A DNA stretch of 64,000 nucleotides from Amycolatopsis tolypomycina (lineage in GTDB: Bacteria; Actinomycetota; Actinomycetes; Mycobacteriales; Pseudonocardiaceae): positions 2,480,001 to 2,544,000 of the forward strand of contig NZ_FNSO01000004.1 of the NCBI RefSeq assembly GCF_900105945.1. The letters run 5' to 3'. The notes beneath the pieces are model-generated. The model did no database searches. It saw only the letters and a list, made by a program, of their open reading frames with translations, and was not told the DNA's origin. Positions 34,390 through 43,756 of this stretch are shown here, piece by piece. Each line of letters begins with the position of its first letter. Position 1 is the stretch's first letter. The translations under genes and the position numbers were made by a program.

Positions 34390-36078
34390 TCAGGGCGTGC
34401 GCGAGCGCAGCTGGTGCAGCCGGAGCCCGAGCTGCAGTTCCAGGTCGTTCTCCTGGCGCCAGCCGTCGCCGAGCACCGTGCCGGCCCGGTCCAGGCGCTT
34501 GAGCAGCGTGTTGACGTGCAGGTGCAGCGCGCGGGCCGTCGCGGCGACGTTGGCGCGGTGGACGTAGTACGCGCTGAGCGTGCCGACCAGGTCGGTGCCC
34601 CGCTTCCGGTCGTACTCGAGGAGCCCGCCGATCGACCCGGCCAGGAACCGGTCGAGCTCGCCGGCCCGCTCGGGGTCGAACACCATGGCGTACAGGGCAT
34701 ACCGGCGGGTGGTGGTGCCGCCGTCGGGGTGGCCGAGCGCGCGCAGCACCGCGCCGCAGCGGCCGGCCAGGGTGAAGGCGCGGGCCCAGTCGTGGTCGCC
34801 TGCCCGTTCGCCCACGACGACGACCGGCCCGCCCAGCGCCCGCCGCAGTCTCTTGTGGACTTCCGCGGCGGTGGCCTCTTCGTCGGCGGCGGGCAGGATC
34901 AGCGTGGCCCGGCCCAGGTGCTCGCCGGCCAGCCCCGCGCGCTCGCGGGCGATGTCGTGCAGGTGCCGCACGAGGTCGGCGGGCGCCACCGCGGGGGAGT
35001 CCGCGACCAGCACCAGGTCGAGGCGGTCGACGTCGATGGCGCGGGCACGGGCGCGGGCGCGCTGGGCCGGGCCGATCCCGGGACTGCCGACCATGAGCTC
35101 GGTCAGCAGCTCGCCGCTCAGCCGTTCGCCGGCTTCGGCCACGGCCCGCTCCTTGAGGATGAGCAGGCCGAGGATGTGGGTGGCGCGTTCGAGCGTCCGC
35201 AGGTCCGTGTCGTCGCCGGTGGCCGAGGGCCGGCTCCACACGAGCGCGCCGAGGTAGCTGTCGCCCGCCTGGACGGCCGCCACGCTGTGGTCCGTTCCGC
35301 CGTCGCCGGACGTCGTCGCGCAGCGGCCGGTGCGGCGGGCCTCGGCGACGGCTTCGGCCAGGTCCGTCCCTTGTGGACTGTCCGTGCGGTCGAGGAGCGT
35401 GACGGCGCCGCCCAGCTGGTCGGCGAGGTGCTGGGCGACGTCGCCCGGCGTGCCGCCGTCCAGCACGACACCGGTCAGGGCTTCGTGGATCGCCTGCGCC
35501 CGCTCGATCTTGCGGTACGCGACCCGCAGTTCGCGCAACGCCGTCCGGCTCTCTTCGTAGAGCCGCGCGTTGTCGAGCGCGACCGCGGCGTGGTCGGCGA
35601 ACGCGTTGAGCAGCGCGATCTCCTCGGCCTGGAACGACCGCTGCGACCGGTCCGCGGCGAACAGCGCCCCGACGGCCTCGCCGCGGATCACCAGCGGCAC
35701 GCCGAGCAGCGCGACCAGTTCTTCGGTGACGACCAGGCGGTCGAAGTCCGGGTCGTGCCGGATGCGCGTCGAGGTGGCGTAGTCGCGCACCCAGTGCGGG
35801 CTCTTCGACGCCAGCACCTTGCCCCCGAGCCCGACCGTGGCCGGGATGGTCGCGGCGAGGAACTCCGCGGAGATCGTGCCCTCCGACGCGCGGGCCGACA
35901 GCCTGCCGTCCGCGCCGACCAGCGAGAGGTAGGTGAAGTCCGTGCCGATCAGGTCGTGGGCGTGGTGGACGATCGACTGCAGGACGTCGTCGAGCTCGCC
36001 GAGCGCGGTGAGGGACTTGACGGTCGCGTACAACGACGCCAGCTCGCGCTGCCGGCGCGGTTCCGCCGCACTGGTCAC
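34390..36078 (-). CDS. GAF-domain PucR/CdaR-type transcriptional regulator
   Basis: 562-residue regulator. An N-terminal GAF domain (~15-170, HDLIGTDFTYLSLVGADG; EELVALLGVPLVIRGEAVGALFAADRS) probably senses a small aromatic ligand. A middle region with a GGDEF-like CdaR fold follows, and the C-terminus is a PucR helix-turn-helix (RGTDLVGTLSAYYVHRANVAATARALHLHVNTLLKRLDR). GTG 36078 has AAGGAGG 8 nt upstream. It diverges from the transporter-tannase operon across 144 bp, so it most likely activates that operon in response to the imported acid. Upstream sequence in the same frame is out of register with any ribosome site and is not included. Confidence 0.88.
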   Translation of the reverse strand: MTSAAEPRRQRELASLYATVKSLTALGELDDVLQSIVHHAHDLIGTDFTYLSLVGADGRLSARASEGTISAEFLAATIPATVGLGGKVLASKSPHWVRDYATSTRIRHDPDFDRLVVTEELVALLGVPLVIRGEAVGALFAADRSQRSFQAEEIALLNAFADHAAVALDNARLYEESRTALRELRVAYRKIERAQAIHEALTGVVLDGGTPGDVAQHLADQLGGAVTLLDRTDSPQGTDLAEAVAEARRTGRCATTSGDGGTDHSVAAVQAGDSYLGALVWSRPSATGDDTDLRTLERATHILGLLILKERAVAEAGERLSGELLTELMVGSPGIGPAQRARARARAIDVDRLDLVLVADSPAVAPADLVRHLHDIARERAGLAGEHLGRATLILPAADEEATAAEVHKRLRRALGGPVVVVGERAGDHDWARAFTLAGRCGAVLRALGHPDGGTTTRRYALYAMVFDPERAGELDRFLAGSIGGLLEYDRKRGTDLVGTLSAYYVHRANVAATARALHLHVNTLLKRLDRAGTVLGDGWRQENDLELQLGLRLHQLRSRTP

Positions 36079-36222
36079 GGGACGCCCTCCTTGGCGTGGG
36101 GTGGGCGAAAGACCCACCGCTGCGGCGGGAGGAGTGGGTGGTCCACACCTCAGCCGGCAGCGTAACCGCGCCCTAACATCTCCGCCATCACCAGCCGGCG
36201 CTCCTCGACGAAGGCGGCACGC

Positions 36223-37614
36223 ATGGCCATTCCGCTCACCCAACCCGACGGGCAGTCCGGCACCGGGGTGCCCGCCCCGCCGCGGCGGGGTTTCCGCAAG
36301 CTGCTCGCGGCCGGGCTGATCGGCAGCTCGATCGAGTGGTACGACTTCTTCCTCTACGGCACCGCGGCCGCGCTGGTGTTCCCCAAGGTGTTCTTCCCGC
36401 ACGCCTCGGCGCTGACCGGCACCCTGCTGGCGTTCAGCACGTTCTGGGCCGGGTTCGTGGCGCGCCCGATCGGCGGCGTGCTCGCCGGGCACCTCGGCGA
36501 CAAGTACGGGCGCAAGCCGGTGGTCGTGGCCTGCCTGGCGCTGATGGGGGCGGCGACGTTCCTGATCGGCTGCCTGCCGGGCGCGGCGAGCGTCGGCGCA
36601 CTGGCCCCGACGCTGCTGGTCGTGCTGCGGTTCGTCCAGGGCCTCGCGGCCGGCGGGCAGTGGGGCGGCATCGTGCTGCTGCTGACCGAATCCGCCAGTC
36701 CCAAGCGGCGCGGCTTCGCCGGCACCTTCGGGCAGACCAGCGTCCCGGTGGCCGTGATCCTGTCCAACCTGATCTTCGTCGCGGCCAGCGGCGTGCTGCC
36801 GGACGCGGACTTCCTCAGCTGGGGCTGGCGCATCCCGTTCCTGCTCAGCGTCGTGATGTTCGGCGTGGTGCTCTACATCCAGGCCAAGGTCGAGGACACG
36901 CCGGAGTTCCGGCAGCTGCAGGAAACCGTGGCGGACAAGGAAGGCCCGGTCGTCCGGGCACCGCTCGCCCAGGTGCTGCGCAGCAAGTGGCGCACCATCC
37001 TGCTCGGCTGCGGGCTGCTGTCGGCGACCAACAGCCTCTTCTACGTCAGCATTTCCGGGCTGCTCAGCTACGGCACCGGCACGCTCAAGCTCCAGCGCGA
37101 CTCGCTGCTCGCCGTGGTGCTGCTCAGTTCCGCGGCGATGCTCGCGACGATCCCGTGGTCCGGGTACCTCTCGGACAAGGTGGGCCGCCGCCCGCTGATC
37201 CTGGTCGGCGGGCTCGGCGTCGCCGTCTGGGCCTTCCCGTACTTCGGGCTGGTCGGCACCGCGTCGCTGCCGCTGATCTTCGTCGCGGTGACGGTGGGGT
37301 TCGTGTTCCAGTGCCTCACCTACGGCCCGATCGCGAGCTTCCTCGGCGAGCTGTTCGCGCCCAGCGTCCGCTACTCGGGTGCGTCACTGGCCTACCAGCT
37401 GTCCGCGATCGTCGTCAGCGGCGGGACGCCGTTCCTGATGACGGCGCTGATCGCGGAGGCCGGGAGCACGTGGCCGGTCGCCGTCTACATCACGCTGATG
37501 GGGCTGATCACCTTCGCCAGTGCGTGGTTCCTGCCGGAGACGAACCCCGCCGAAGTCCGGGCCGATCCGCACGCCGTCCCGGGCGCGCACCTGCACAAGG
37601 CGGCCGCGCGATGA
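36223..37614 (+). CDS. MFS transporter, metabolite:H+ symporter (MHS) type
   Basis: 463-residue 12-TM transporter of the MHS family (shikimate, citrate, alpha-ketoglutarate, proline/betaine). Signatures are IGSSIEWYDFFLYGTAAALVF at the first helix, HLGDKYGRKPVVV in loop 2-3 and FVQGLAAGGQWGG in helix 4-5. ATG 36223 is close behind the divergent regulator's promoter. The stop overlaps the start of the tannase-family gene (ATGA), so the two are translationally coupled. The coupled product suggests import of a phenolic acid released outside the cell. Exact substrate is unproved. Confidence 0.88.
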   Translation: MAIPLTQPDGQSGTGVPAPPRRGFRKLLAAGLIGSSIEWYDFFLYGTAAALVFPKVFFPHASALTGTLLAFSTFWAGFVARPIGGVLAGHLGDKYGRKPVVVACLALMGAATFLIGCLPGAASVGALAPTLLVVLRFVQGLAAGGQWGGIVLLLTESASPKRRGFAGTFGQTSVPVAVILSNLIFVAASGVLPDADFLSWGWRIPFLLSVVMFGVVLYIQAKVEDTPEFRQLQETVADKEGPVVRAPLAQVLRSKWRTILLGCGLLSATNSLFYVSISGLLSYGTGTLKLQRDSLLAVVLLSSAAMLATIPWSGYLSDKVGRRPLILVGGLGVAVWAFPYFGLVGTASLPLIFVAVTVGFVFQCLTYGPIASFLGELFAPSVRYSGASLAYQLSAIVVSGGTPFLMTALIAEAGSTWPVAVYITLMGLITFASAWFLPETNPAEVRADPHAVPGAHLHKAAAR

Positions 37615-39194
37615 GGGCGACCGTGGTGGCGGCCGCCGTGGTGCTGGCGGCGAGTGTGCCCGCGACGGCGTCCGCCGCGACGCCGGAGTGCACCGGGCTG
37701 GCCGGGGTGCGGATCCCGGCGTCGGTGATCAGCCTGCCGACTTCGGGCGGGCTCGTCACGGCGGCGTCCGTGACCGGTGAGTCCTGCCGGGTCGACGCCG
37801 ACCTGTACCCCGTCGACCCGGCCGCACCGGCCATCAAGCTGCGCGTCGCCCTGCCCCGCGTGTGGAACCACAAGGCGCTGATGTTCGGCGGCGGCGGGTA
37901 CAACGGCACGATCCCCGACGTGGCGGCGAACGTGCCCTTCGGCCCCGCCGACCGCCCGGCGCCGCTGGCCCGGGGGTACGCGACCTTCGCGAGCGACTCC
38001 GGCCACCAGCAGAACCCGGCGTCCCCGCCGTCCCTGGACGGCTCGTTCGGCACGAACGACGAGGCACTGGTCAACTTCGCCGCGGGGGATGCGCTCAAGA
38101 AGACGCGGGACGCGAGCCTGTTCCTCATCCGGCGGGCGTACGGGGCAACGCCGGCCGAAGTGTTCTTCGCCGGCGGGTCGACCGGGGGCCGCGAGGCGCT
38201 CGTCGTCGCCCAGCGCTGGCCGGCCGCGTTCGACGGCGTGATCTCCGCCTATCCGGCGTGGAACAACCTCGCCGAGATCCTGGACCTGGGTTACCTGGCG
38301 CAGGTGCTGTCGCGCCCGGGCGCGTTCCCCGGCCCGGCGAAGCAGACGCTCGTCTACGACAGCGTCATCCGGGCGTGTGACGGCCGCGACGGCGTCACCG
38401 ACGGCGTCGTCTCGAACCCGGGCTGCCGGTTCGACCCCCGCGTGCTGCGCTGCCCGGGTGGGGCCGACACCGGCCCGTCGTGCCTGTCGGACGCCCAGAT
38501 CGGGGCGGTGACGGCGATGTCGTCGCCGTTCCGGTGGCCGTACCGGATCGCCAGCGGCGAAACGCAGTACCCGGGCTTCCCGTTCCTCTCGGGGGCGGAC
38601 ATGCGGACGCCGTTCCTCGGCTTCGGCACCACCGCGCCGGCCGCCCCGATGCCGGTGACCAGCGGCTACGGGATGCAGTACTGGGACCAGTGGGTCAAGT
38701 ACTTCCTGACCCGCGACCCGGGCCGCAACGGCCTGGACATCGACCCCCGGCGGCCCGGCGAGTGGCTCGGCCGGATCAGCGCGCTGTCGCTGGTCGAGGA
38801 CCGCAACAACGCCGACCTGCGCCCGTTCGCCCGCGCCGGCGGCAAGCTGATCCTGCTGCACGGCGCCGCGGACGAGCTGGTCTCGCCGTACTCGACGAGC
38901 GACTACTACTCGCGGGTGCGCTCGGTGGCGGGTCCTTCGCTGACCGACGCCTTCCTGCGCTACTACGTCGTTCCCGGTGCCAACCACGCCAGCTTCGGGA
39001 CCCCGGCGTTCGCGGCGGGCTGGGACTCGCTCTCGGCGCTCGAGCGGTGGGTGGACACCGGCCGCGCGCCGGCGGACCAGGTCGTCACCGACCTTGCCCA
39101 CCAGCGCACCCGGCCACTGTGCGCCTACCCGGGCTGGCCCCGGTACCGCGGGGGCGATCCGGCCGCCGCCGCGAGTTTCGCGTGCGTCCGCTGA
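37611..39194 (+). CDS. Secreted tannase/feruloyl esterase family hydrolase
   Basis: 527-residue tannase/FaeB-family esterase that releases gallate or hydroxycinnamates from esters outside the cell. The signal peptide covers ~1-22. The nucleophile is Ser190 in FAGGSTGGRE, with Asp421 in HGAADELVSP and His459 in PGANHASFG. The canonical CS-D-HC arrangement, where Cys residues beside the Ser and His form a disulfide, is missing on both sides: here the flanking residues are Gly and Ala. The family's Ca-binding-type insertion (ACDGRDGVTDGVVSNPGCRFDP) is present. ATG 37611 overlaps the transporter stop. With transporter, ligase and regulator it forms a plausible phenolic ester pathway. Confidence 0.87.
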   Translation: MRATVVAAAVVLAASVPATASAATPECTGLAGVRIPASVISLPTSGGLVTAASVTGESCRVDADLYPVDPAAPAIKLRVALPRVWNHKALMFGGGGYNGTIPDVAANVPFGPADRPAPLARGYATFASDSGHQQNPASPPSLDGSFGTNDEALVNFAAGDALKKTRDASLFLIRRAYGATPAEVFFAGGSTGGREALVVAQRWPAAFDGVISAYPAWNNLAEILDLGYLAQVLSRPGAFPGPAKQTLVYDSVIRACDGRDGVTDGVVSNPGCRFDPRVLRCPGGADTGPSCLSDAQIGAVTAMSSPFRWPYRIASGETQYPGFPFLSGADMRTPFLGFGTTAPAAPMPVTSGYGMQYWDQWVKYFLTRDPGRNGLDIDPRRPGEWLGRISALSLVEDRNNADLRPFARAGGKLILLHGAADELVSPYSTSDYYSRVRSVAGPSLTDAFLRYYVVPGANHASFGTPAFAAGWDSLSALERWVDTGRAPADQVVTDLAHQRTRPLCAYPGWPRYRGGDPAAAASFACVR

Positions 39195-39212
39195 CCCGCG
39201 GCCCGGCGCGGC

Positions 39213-42200
39213 TCAGCCGATGGCCACGGTGAAGATGTGCATCGCCGCCGTGCCCATGTTCGCGCCGTCGCTGATGTCGGGCAGGGTCAGGTACTGCACC
39301 GTCTTGCCCGGCTGCAGCGGGATCGGGGCGTAGTACAGGCTCACCCGCTGGTCCAGCCGCCCGTTGCTGTTGTTGAGGTAGGGCAGCGTGGTGAGGATGT
39401 CGCCGCCGGTGGCCGCGTTGGACCACCAGTCCGCGAAACTCACCGAGTGGGACTCGGTGGTTCCGTCGGTGTAGGTCACCGTCGCCGTTCCGCTCGGGCT
39501 GCCGTAGTCGCCGGCGCCGATCAGGCCCAGCGTCGTCCCGGAGCCCGAGAGCGCGATCGTCTGCCCGCCTGCCGAGCTGCCGGCGACCACGTTGTCCGGT
39601 TCCCCCGGCCGGACGTCGGGCCAGGTGAACGTCAGCCCGTTGTGGGTGAACGTGGCCCCCGGGGTCAGGCTGGGTGCCGCCGCGGCCAGTGCCTGCGCGG
39701 AGAAGCTCGCGTTGCCGCCGTCGAAGTTGCCGGCGCCCGGCGTGGCGTCGTCGCTGATGCCCACGTTGTTGCGGGCCGCGGCCAGCGACGGGTACGGCGG
39801 GTGCGGCAGCAGCACCGTGGTCGCGTCCACCGCGGTGCCCCGCCCGTTGGCCGAGGTGAACGTGGCCTGCGCCGAGACGTCGAACTTGCCGGGCTGCGCC
39901 GAGGCCGGCACGCCGATCTCCCAGGTGGTGCCGACGGTCTGCCCGGCGGGCACGGTGGCGAAGGTCGACGGCGAGGTGGCCTTCGCGGTCCACCCCGTGG
40001 GCACGGCGAGCGTCAACGCCACGTCCCGCAACGGCCGGGCACCGGCCGGGTTCGGCAGCGTGGTGGTGGCGGTGTACGTCGTCCCCGCCTTCACCTGCGC
40101 CGGTGCGCTGAGCGTGAACGGCTGCTCGACCACCACCGGCGTGCTGCCGGTGACACCGTCGACCGTGACGCTGATGGTCGCGACGCCGGGCGCCACCATG
40201 GTCACCTGGCCGGTCCGGCTCACCTGCGCCACCCGCGGATCGCTGCTGCGGTAACCGATCCGGGCCCGCGAGAGGTCGACGAACGACTGGTCGTCGTGCA
40301 CCGCCTCGACGATGTGATCGGCCGGCGTGTGCTGCGCGGCCTGGGACGTGACGTCGGCGATCCACGGGTTCTTCGCCGTCAGGTCGAGCCGCTGCCCCGG
40401 GGGGAACACGACCTGGCCGGGCTGCACGGTGACGTACTTCGTCTTCGGCTGGAGCGCCCCGGTGACGGCCACCGTCGCGGTGCCGGCGAGGTGGCCGGAG
40501 TCGGCGCCCACGCCGAACCGGTACGCGCCCGGGTACACCACTTCGCGGCGCTTCGCCTCGTCCCAGAAGGACAGGTCGGCGATCCGCACCGGGAAGGCCA
40601 CGTGCTGGGTCTGGCCCGGCGCCAGCACCTTCGTCTTCTCGAAGCCGGCCAGGCGCTGTCGCGGCAGTTCCACGCCGGGCACGCCGAACGCGGTGGCCGC
40701 GTACAGCTGCGCGACGGCGGCGCCGGGCGTCGTGCCGGTGTTCGTCACGTCCACGTGCACCGTCACCCGGCCGTTCGCGTCGACGGCCCTGGTGTCCGCG
40801 TGCACCCGGGAGAAGGCGAACTTCGTGTAGGAGAGGCCGTGGCCGAAGGGGTACGCCGGCGTGCCGGTGAAGTACTGGTACGTGCGGCCGAGGCCGCCGG
40901 TCTGCGACGGCGTCAGCCCGTAGTTCTTCATGTCGGGCAGCTGCGAGTCGTCGGCGTACCAGGTGAAGTTCAGGTGCCCGCTGGGGTTCTGCCTGCCGAA
41001 CAGGACGTCGGCCAGTGCGGTGCCCTGGCTTTCGCCGTTGTACGCGCTGAACACGATGCCCGGGATGCCTGCGGCGTGGCCGAGCGAGACGGCGCCCGCG
41101 GACTGGACGGCCAGTGCGGTCCGCGGGTTGCCGGCCGCCTTGACCAGGTCGAGCAGCGAGTCGTAGTTGCCCGGCATGGCGATGGTGGTGCGGTCCCGGC
41201 CCTCGGTGGCCACGTTCCCGTCGGTTCCGGCGAAGACCACGACCAGGTCGGCCGTCTTCAGCGCGGCCAGGGTGTCCGCCGAGCAGCTCGCCGCCGTGGT
41301 CGTGCCGGTGGACGTGCCGCACGCGTCGAACGTGACCGTGGCGTCCGGGCGGGCGGCCTTGACCGCGGTGGTGATGCCCTGCACCGCGTTGACCTGCAGC
41401 GCGGGCTCGCCGGAGTAGCCGCCGAGGGTGACCTTGTTCGCGAGATCGCCGACGACGACCACGCTGCCGAGCTTCGCCGGGTCGGCGGGCAGCAGCGGCG
41501 CCTTGGTGCCGGCGACCGGGTCGTTCTTCAGCAGCACCAGCGAGTTCGCGGCGACCTTCGCGGCCAGCGCCTGGTGCTCGGCGCTCTGGATCACGTCCTT
41601 GGTGATCTTCGTGTAGGCCACCCGGTCCGGCGGGTCGAACTCGCCGGTCTGCATGCGGATGGTGAACACGTGCACCAGCGCGGTGTCGAGCACGCCTTCG
41701 GACAGCACCCCGGCCTTGATGGCCTCCTGGATGTTGGCGACGGTGGCTTCCGAGCCGGTGCAGTTGAGCTGGGTACCCGCCCGCAGCGCGTACGCCTGGC
41801 CGCCCGCGGCCCCGGAAACCTTCTGGCCGGTGGCGGTGTTCGTCCACTGCGTGGCCGCCCCGGCGGTGGTGGTGGTCCAGCCCGGCGGCGCCCAGTTGTG
41901 GCTGCCCGGCGCGAAGACGTCGCCGACCGCGCCGCAGTCGGAGGTGATGTAGCCGTCGAAGCCGTAGGTGCGCTGCGCGATGGCGTTCGCGGTGTAGGTG
42001 TCGGCCGGGGCCGGCGTGCCGTTGATGGCGTTGTACGCCGTCATCAGGCCGGCGACGTGCGCGTCCTGGACGAGGTGCCGGAACTGCCGGGTGTAGTAGT
42101 CGCGGATGTTGGTCTCGGTGGTGTCCGAGGAGTCCGCGTGCCGGTCGTTCTCGACGTCGTTGAGCGCGTAGTGCTTGGCGGTGGCGGCGACCTTGAGGTA

Positions 42201-42869
42201 CGGCGTCTGCGGCTTCCCGGACGGCGACTGCCCCTGGTAGCCGTTGACGAACGCGCCGGCCATCTTCGCGACCAGGTACGGGTCTTCGCCGAAACCTTCG
42301 TCGGTCCGGCCCCACCGCGGGTCGCGGTCGAGGTTCACCGTGGGCGCCCAGTAGGTCAGCGAGCCGTAGTTGTTCTTGTCCGGGCCGATGTTGTTCTGCG
42401 CGACGCCCCACAGGGACTTGTCGAGCATGCCGCGGGCCTCGTCGGAGATCGCCGTGGTCTCCTGGTGGATCAGCGCCGGGTCCCACGACATCGTGCTCGC
42501 CAGGTTGGTCGGGAAGCTGGTGGCGTGCACGCCGCCGGTCGCCGTGCCGTCGTCGGTGTTCGCGCCGAGGGTGTTGAGGCCGTGCTGGCCTTCGCTCCAG
42601 TAGGTGTACTGCTGCACGCCAAGGCGCGGAATGGCCGGCGCGCTGTTGGTGCGCAGCTGCAGCACTTTCTCGGGCAGCGTCATCCGGGCGACGAGATCGG
42701 CGGCCCGTTCGGCGAAGCTGTAGTGCATGTCGCGGTAGACGGGCACCGCGGCCGCCGGGGCGGGCGCGGCCGAAGCGGCCGGGACGAGCGTGGCCGCGGT
42801 GATCGTCACGGCGAGCAGCGGCGCGGCGGTGCGCCGCACCCGCCGCCGTCCGGGAAAGCGCAGGGACAT
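39213..42869 (-). CDS. Large secreted GH3 glycosidase (beta-xylosidase-like) with accessory beta domains
   Basis: 1218-residue secreted enzyme. After a signal peptide (~1-37), GH3 N and C domains span ~45-600; Asp311 in YITSDCGAVGD is the nucleophile. SDCGAV rather than SDWGAV is usual in xylosidase-type GH3 enzymes. A fibronectin III-like domain, a bacterial Ig-like domain (SSDPRVAQVSRTGQVTMVAPGV), a NEW3/NPCBM-associated domain (LPNPAGARPLRDVALTLAVPTGW) and a terminal sugar-binding beta sandwich (~1010-1218) follow. ATG 42869 has GGAG 5 nt upstream. It is convergent with the tannase gene and probably trims xylo-oligosaccharides made by the GH10 enzyme elsewhere in the window. Aryl-glucosidase activity is an alternative. 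Confidence 0.88.
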   Translation of the reverse strand: MSLRFPGRRRVRRTAAPLLAVTITAATLVPAASAAPAPAAAVPVYRDMHYSFAERAADLVARMTLPEKVLQLRTNSAPAIPRLGVQQYTYWSEGQHGLNTLGANTDDGTATGGVHATSFPTNLASTMSWDPALIHQETTAISDEARGMLDKSLWGVAQNNIGPDKNNYGSLTYWAPTVNLDRDPRWGRTDEGFGEDPYLVAKMAGAFVNGYQGQSPSGKPQTPYLKVAATAKHYALNDVENDRHADSSDTTETNIRDYYTRQFRHLVQDAHVAGLMTAYNAINGTPAPADTYTANAIAQRTYGFDGYITSDCGAVGDVFAPGSHNWAPPGWTTTTAGAATQWTNTATGQKVSGAAGGQAYALRAGTQLNCTGSEATVANIQEAIKAGVLSEGVLDTALVHVFTIRMQTGEFDPPDRVAYTKITKDVIQSAEHQALAAKVAANSLVLLKNDPVAGTKAPLLPADPAKLGSVVVVGDLANKVTLGGYSGEPALQVNAVQGITTAVKAARPDATVTFDACGTSTGTTTAASCSADTLAALKTADLVVVFAGTDGNVATEGRDRTTIAMPGNYDSLLDLVKAAGNPRTALAVQSAGAVSLGHAAGIPGIVFSAYNGESQGTALADVLFGRQNPSGHLNFTWYADDSQLPDMKNYGLTPSQTGGLGRTYQYFTGTPAYPFGHGLSYTKFAFSRVHADTRAVDANGRVTVHVDVTNTGTTPGAAVAQLYAATAFGVPGVELPRQRLAGFEKTKVLAPGQTQHVAFPVRIADLSFWDEAKRREVVYPGAYRFGVGADSGHLAGTATVAVTGALQPKTKYVTVQPGQVVFPPGQRLDLTAKNPWIADVTSQAAQHTPADHIVEAVHDDQSFVDLSRARIGYRSSDPRVAQVSRTGQVTMVAPGVATISVTVDGVTGSTPVVVEQPFTLSAPAQVKAGTTYTATTTLPNPAGARPLRDVALTLAVPTGWTAKATSPSTFATVPAGQTVGTTWEIGVPASAQPGKFDVSAQATFTSANGRGTAVDATTVLLPHPPYPSLAAARNNVGISDDATPGAGNFDGGNASFSAQALAAAAPSLTPGATFTHNGLTFTWPDVRPGEPDNVVAGSSAGGQTIALSGSGTTLGLIGAGDYGSPSGTATVTYTDGTTESHSVSFADWWSNAATGGDILTTLPYLNNSNGRLDQRVSLYYAPIPLQPGKTVQYLTLPDISDGANMGTAAMHIFTVAIG

Positions 42870-43014
42870 CGGATCTCCGTCGCGGAAGGTCGGATGGGCC
42901 GGGCGCTCCGGTGCGTCACCGGCCGGTTCGTGACCATCGTTCGCAGGGAAGCGGTGTCTGGCAAGCAATTCACGGCCGGGGCGGCGTCGTCGCTGGCCCG
43001 GGCCGTGCGGTGGC

Positions 43015-43025
43015 TGAAAATTTCA
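43015..43025. promoter_or_regulatory. TGAAA-A-TTTCA palindrome upstream of the GH3 gene
   Basis: An 11-bp palindrome, ~145 bp before the GH3 start. It is followed by CGG and so shares AATTTCACGG with 1142-1151 in the esterase/GH127 promoter, where TGAAA-G-TTTCA also occurs at 1098. It is a possible common operator. Confidence 0.35.
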
Positions 43026-43065
43026 CGGCCGCCGGCCCGGTCTGTCCTGAGGCGGTTCGTTCGAG

Positions 43066-43518
43066 TCAGAAGCGCCAAACCAGCCAATGGCCGAGGAGCA
43101 CCGTGAGCTTCTCGAAGGACTCCCAGTGCGGACCTTGGCCGATGCCCAGAGCGACCACGACGGCCATCGCCAGCCGGCGCAGACTGGTGAACAGGTCACC
43201 GAAGATCGCCCGCTCGGTCCGGACGAGTACTGTCACCAGCGCGAGAGTGCTGGCTGCCAGCTTGGGCCAATCCCAGAAGCCGAGGTCTGCTTCCGCCACG
43301 ACGCGCGTGTAGGCCACAGACAAGAGGAACAAGGCAAGGAAGTACGCCACTCCGGCGCCGCGGTAAACAGTCCCGGCCACGTATCCCTGATCGCTCGCCT
43401 CGAAGACTTCCGTGCTGGAGTGGAAATTCACGTCACCGTAGATGTCCCGTGCTTGGACGATGTCGTCCGCGGTTCCGGAAAAGTCGTTGACGAACTGTCC
43501 TTCTTGATCTTCGTCCAC
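43066..43518 (-). CDS. Small membrane protein with N-terminal amyloid-signalling-like motif (candidate NLR effector)
   Basis: 150-residue protein; start placed at GTG 43518 (GAGG further upstream; weak). Residues 10-33 (VNDFSGTADDIVQARDIYGD then VNFH) match residues 20-43 of the divergent NB-ARC protein at 14 of 24 positions. The rest is largely membrane: one helix at ~50-70 (GAGVAYFLALFLLSVAY), a second at ~85-102 and a third at ~117-132 separated by basic loops. No known enzyme domain is seen. The SGT...VQA...G.V.FH motif resembles RHIM-like amyloid motifs found at the N-termini of actinobacterial NLR-like proteins. The inference is a membrane-disrupting effector templated by its neighbour. 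Function is unproved. Confidence 0.65.
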   Translation of the reverse strand: MDEDQEGQFVNDFSGTADDIVQARDIYGDVNFHSSTEVFEASDQGYVAGTVYRGAGVAYFLALFLLSVAYTRVVAEADLGFWDWPKLAASTLALVTVLVRTERAIFGDLFTSLRRLAMAVVVALGIGQGPHWESFEKLTVLLGHWLVWRF

Positions 43519-43756
43519 GGTCGTACCGTGCCCCTCGTCGTTTGCCGAACGGGTATGCCCCGATAGACGCGCCCTACGGTAGCGCTCCGGAAGTAGTCGG
43601 AGAGAACGGTGGGACGACTGGTTCTTCTGGTGCGCAAGAGGCTGTGACAGATTTGTGACATGGACGCCGATGGGAACGCCACTCCTTCGTACGCCCGGCG
43701 ACAAGCGCTGCTGCGCTACCGTGGAAGCTCGGATGCATCGCGCTCTGGAGGACCCG

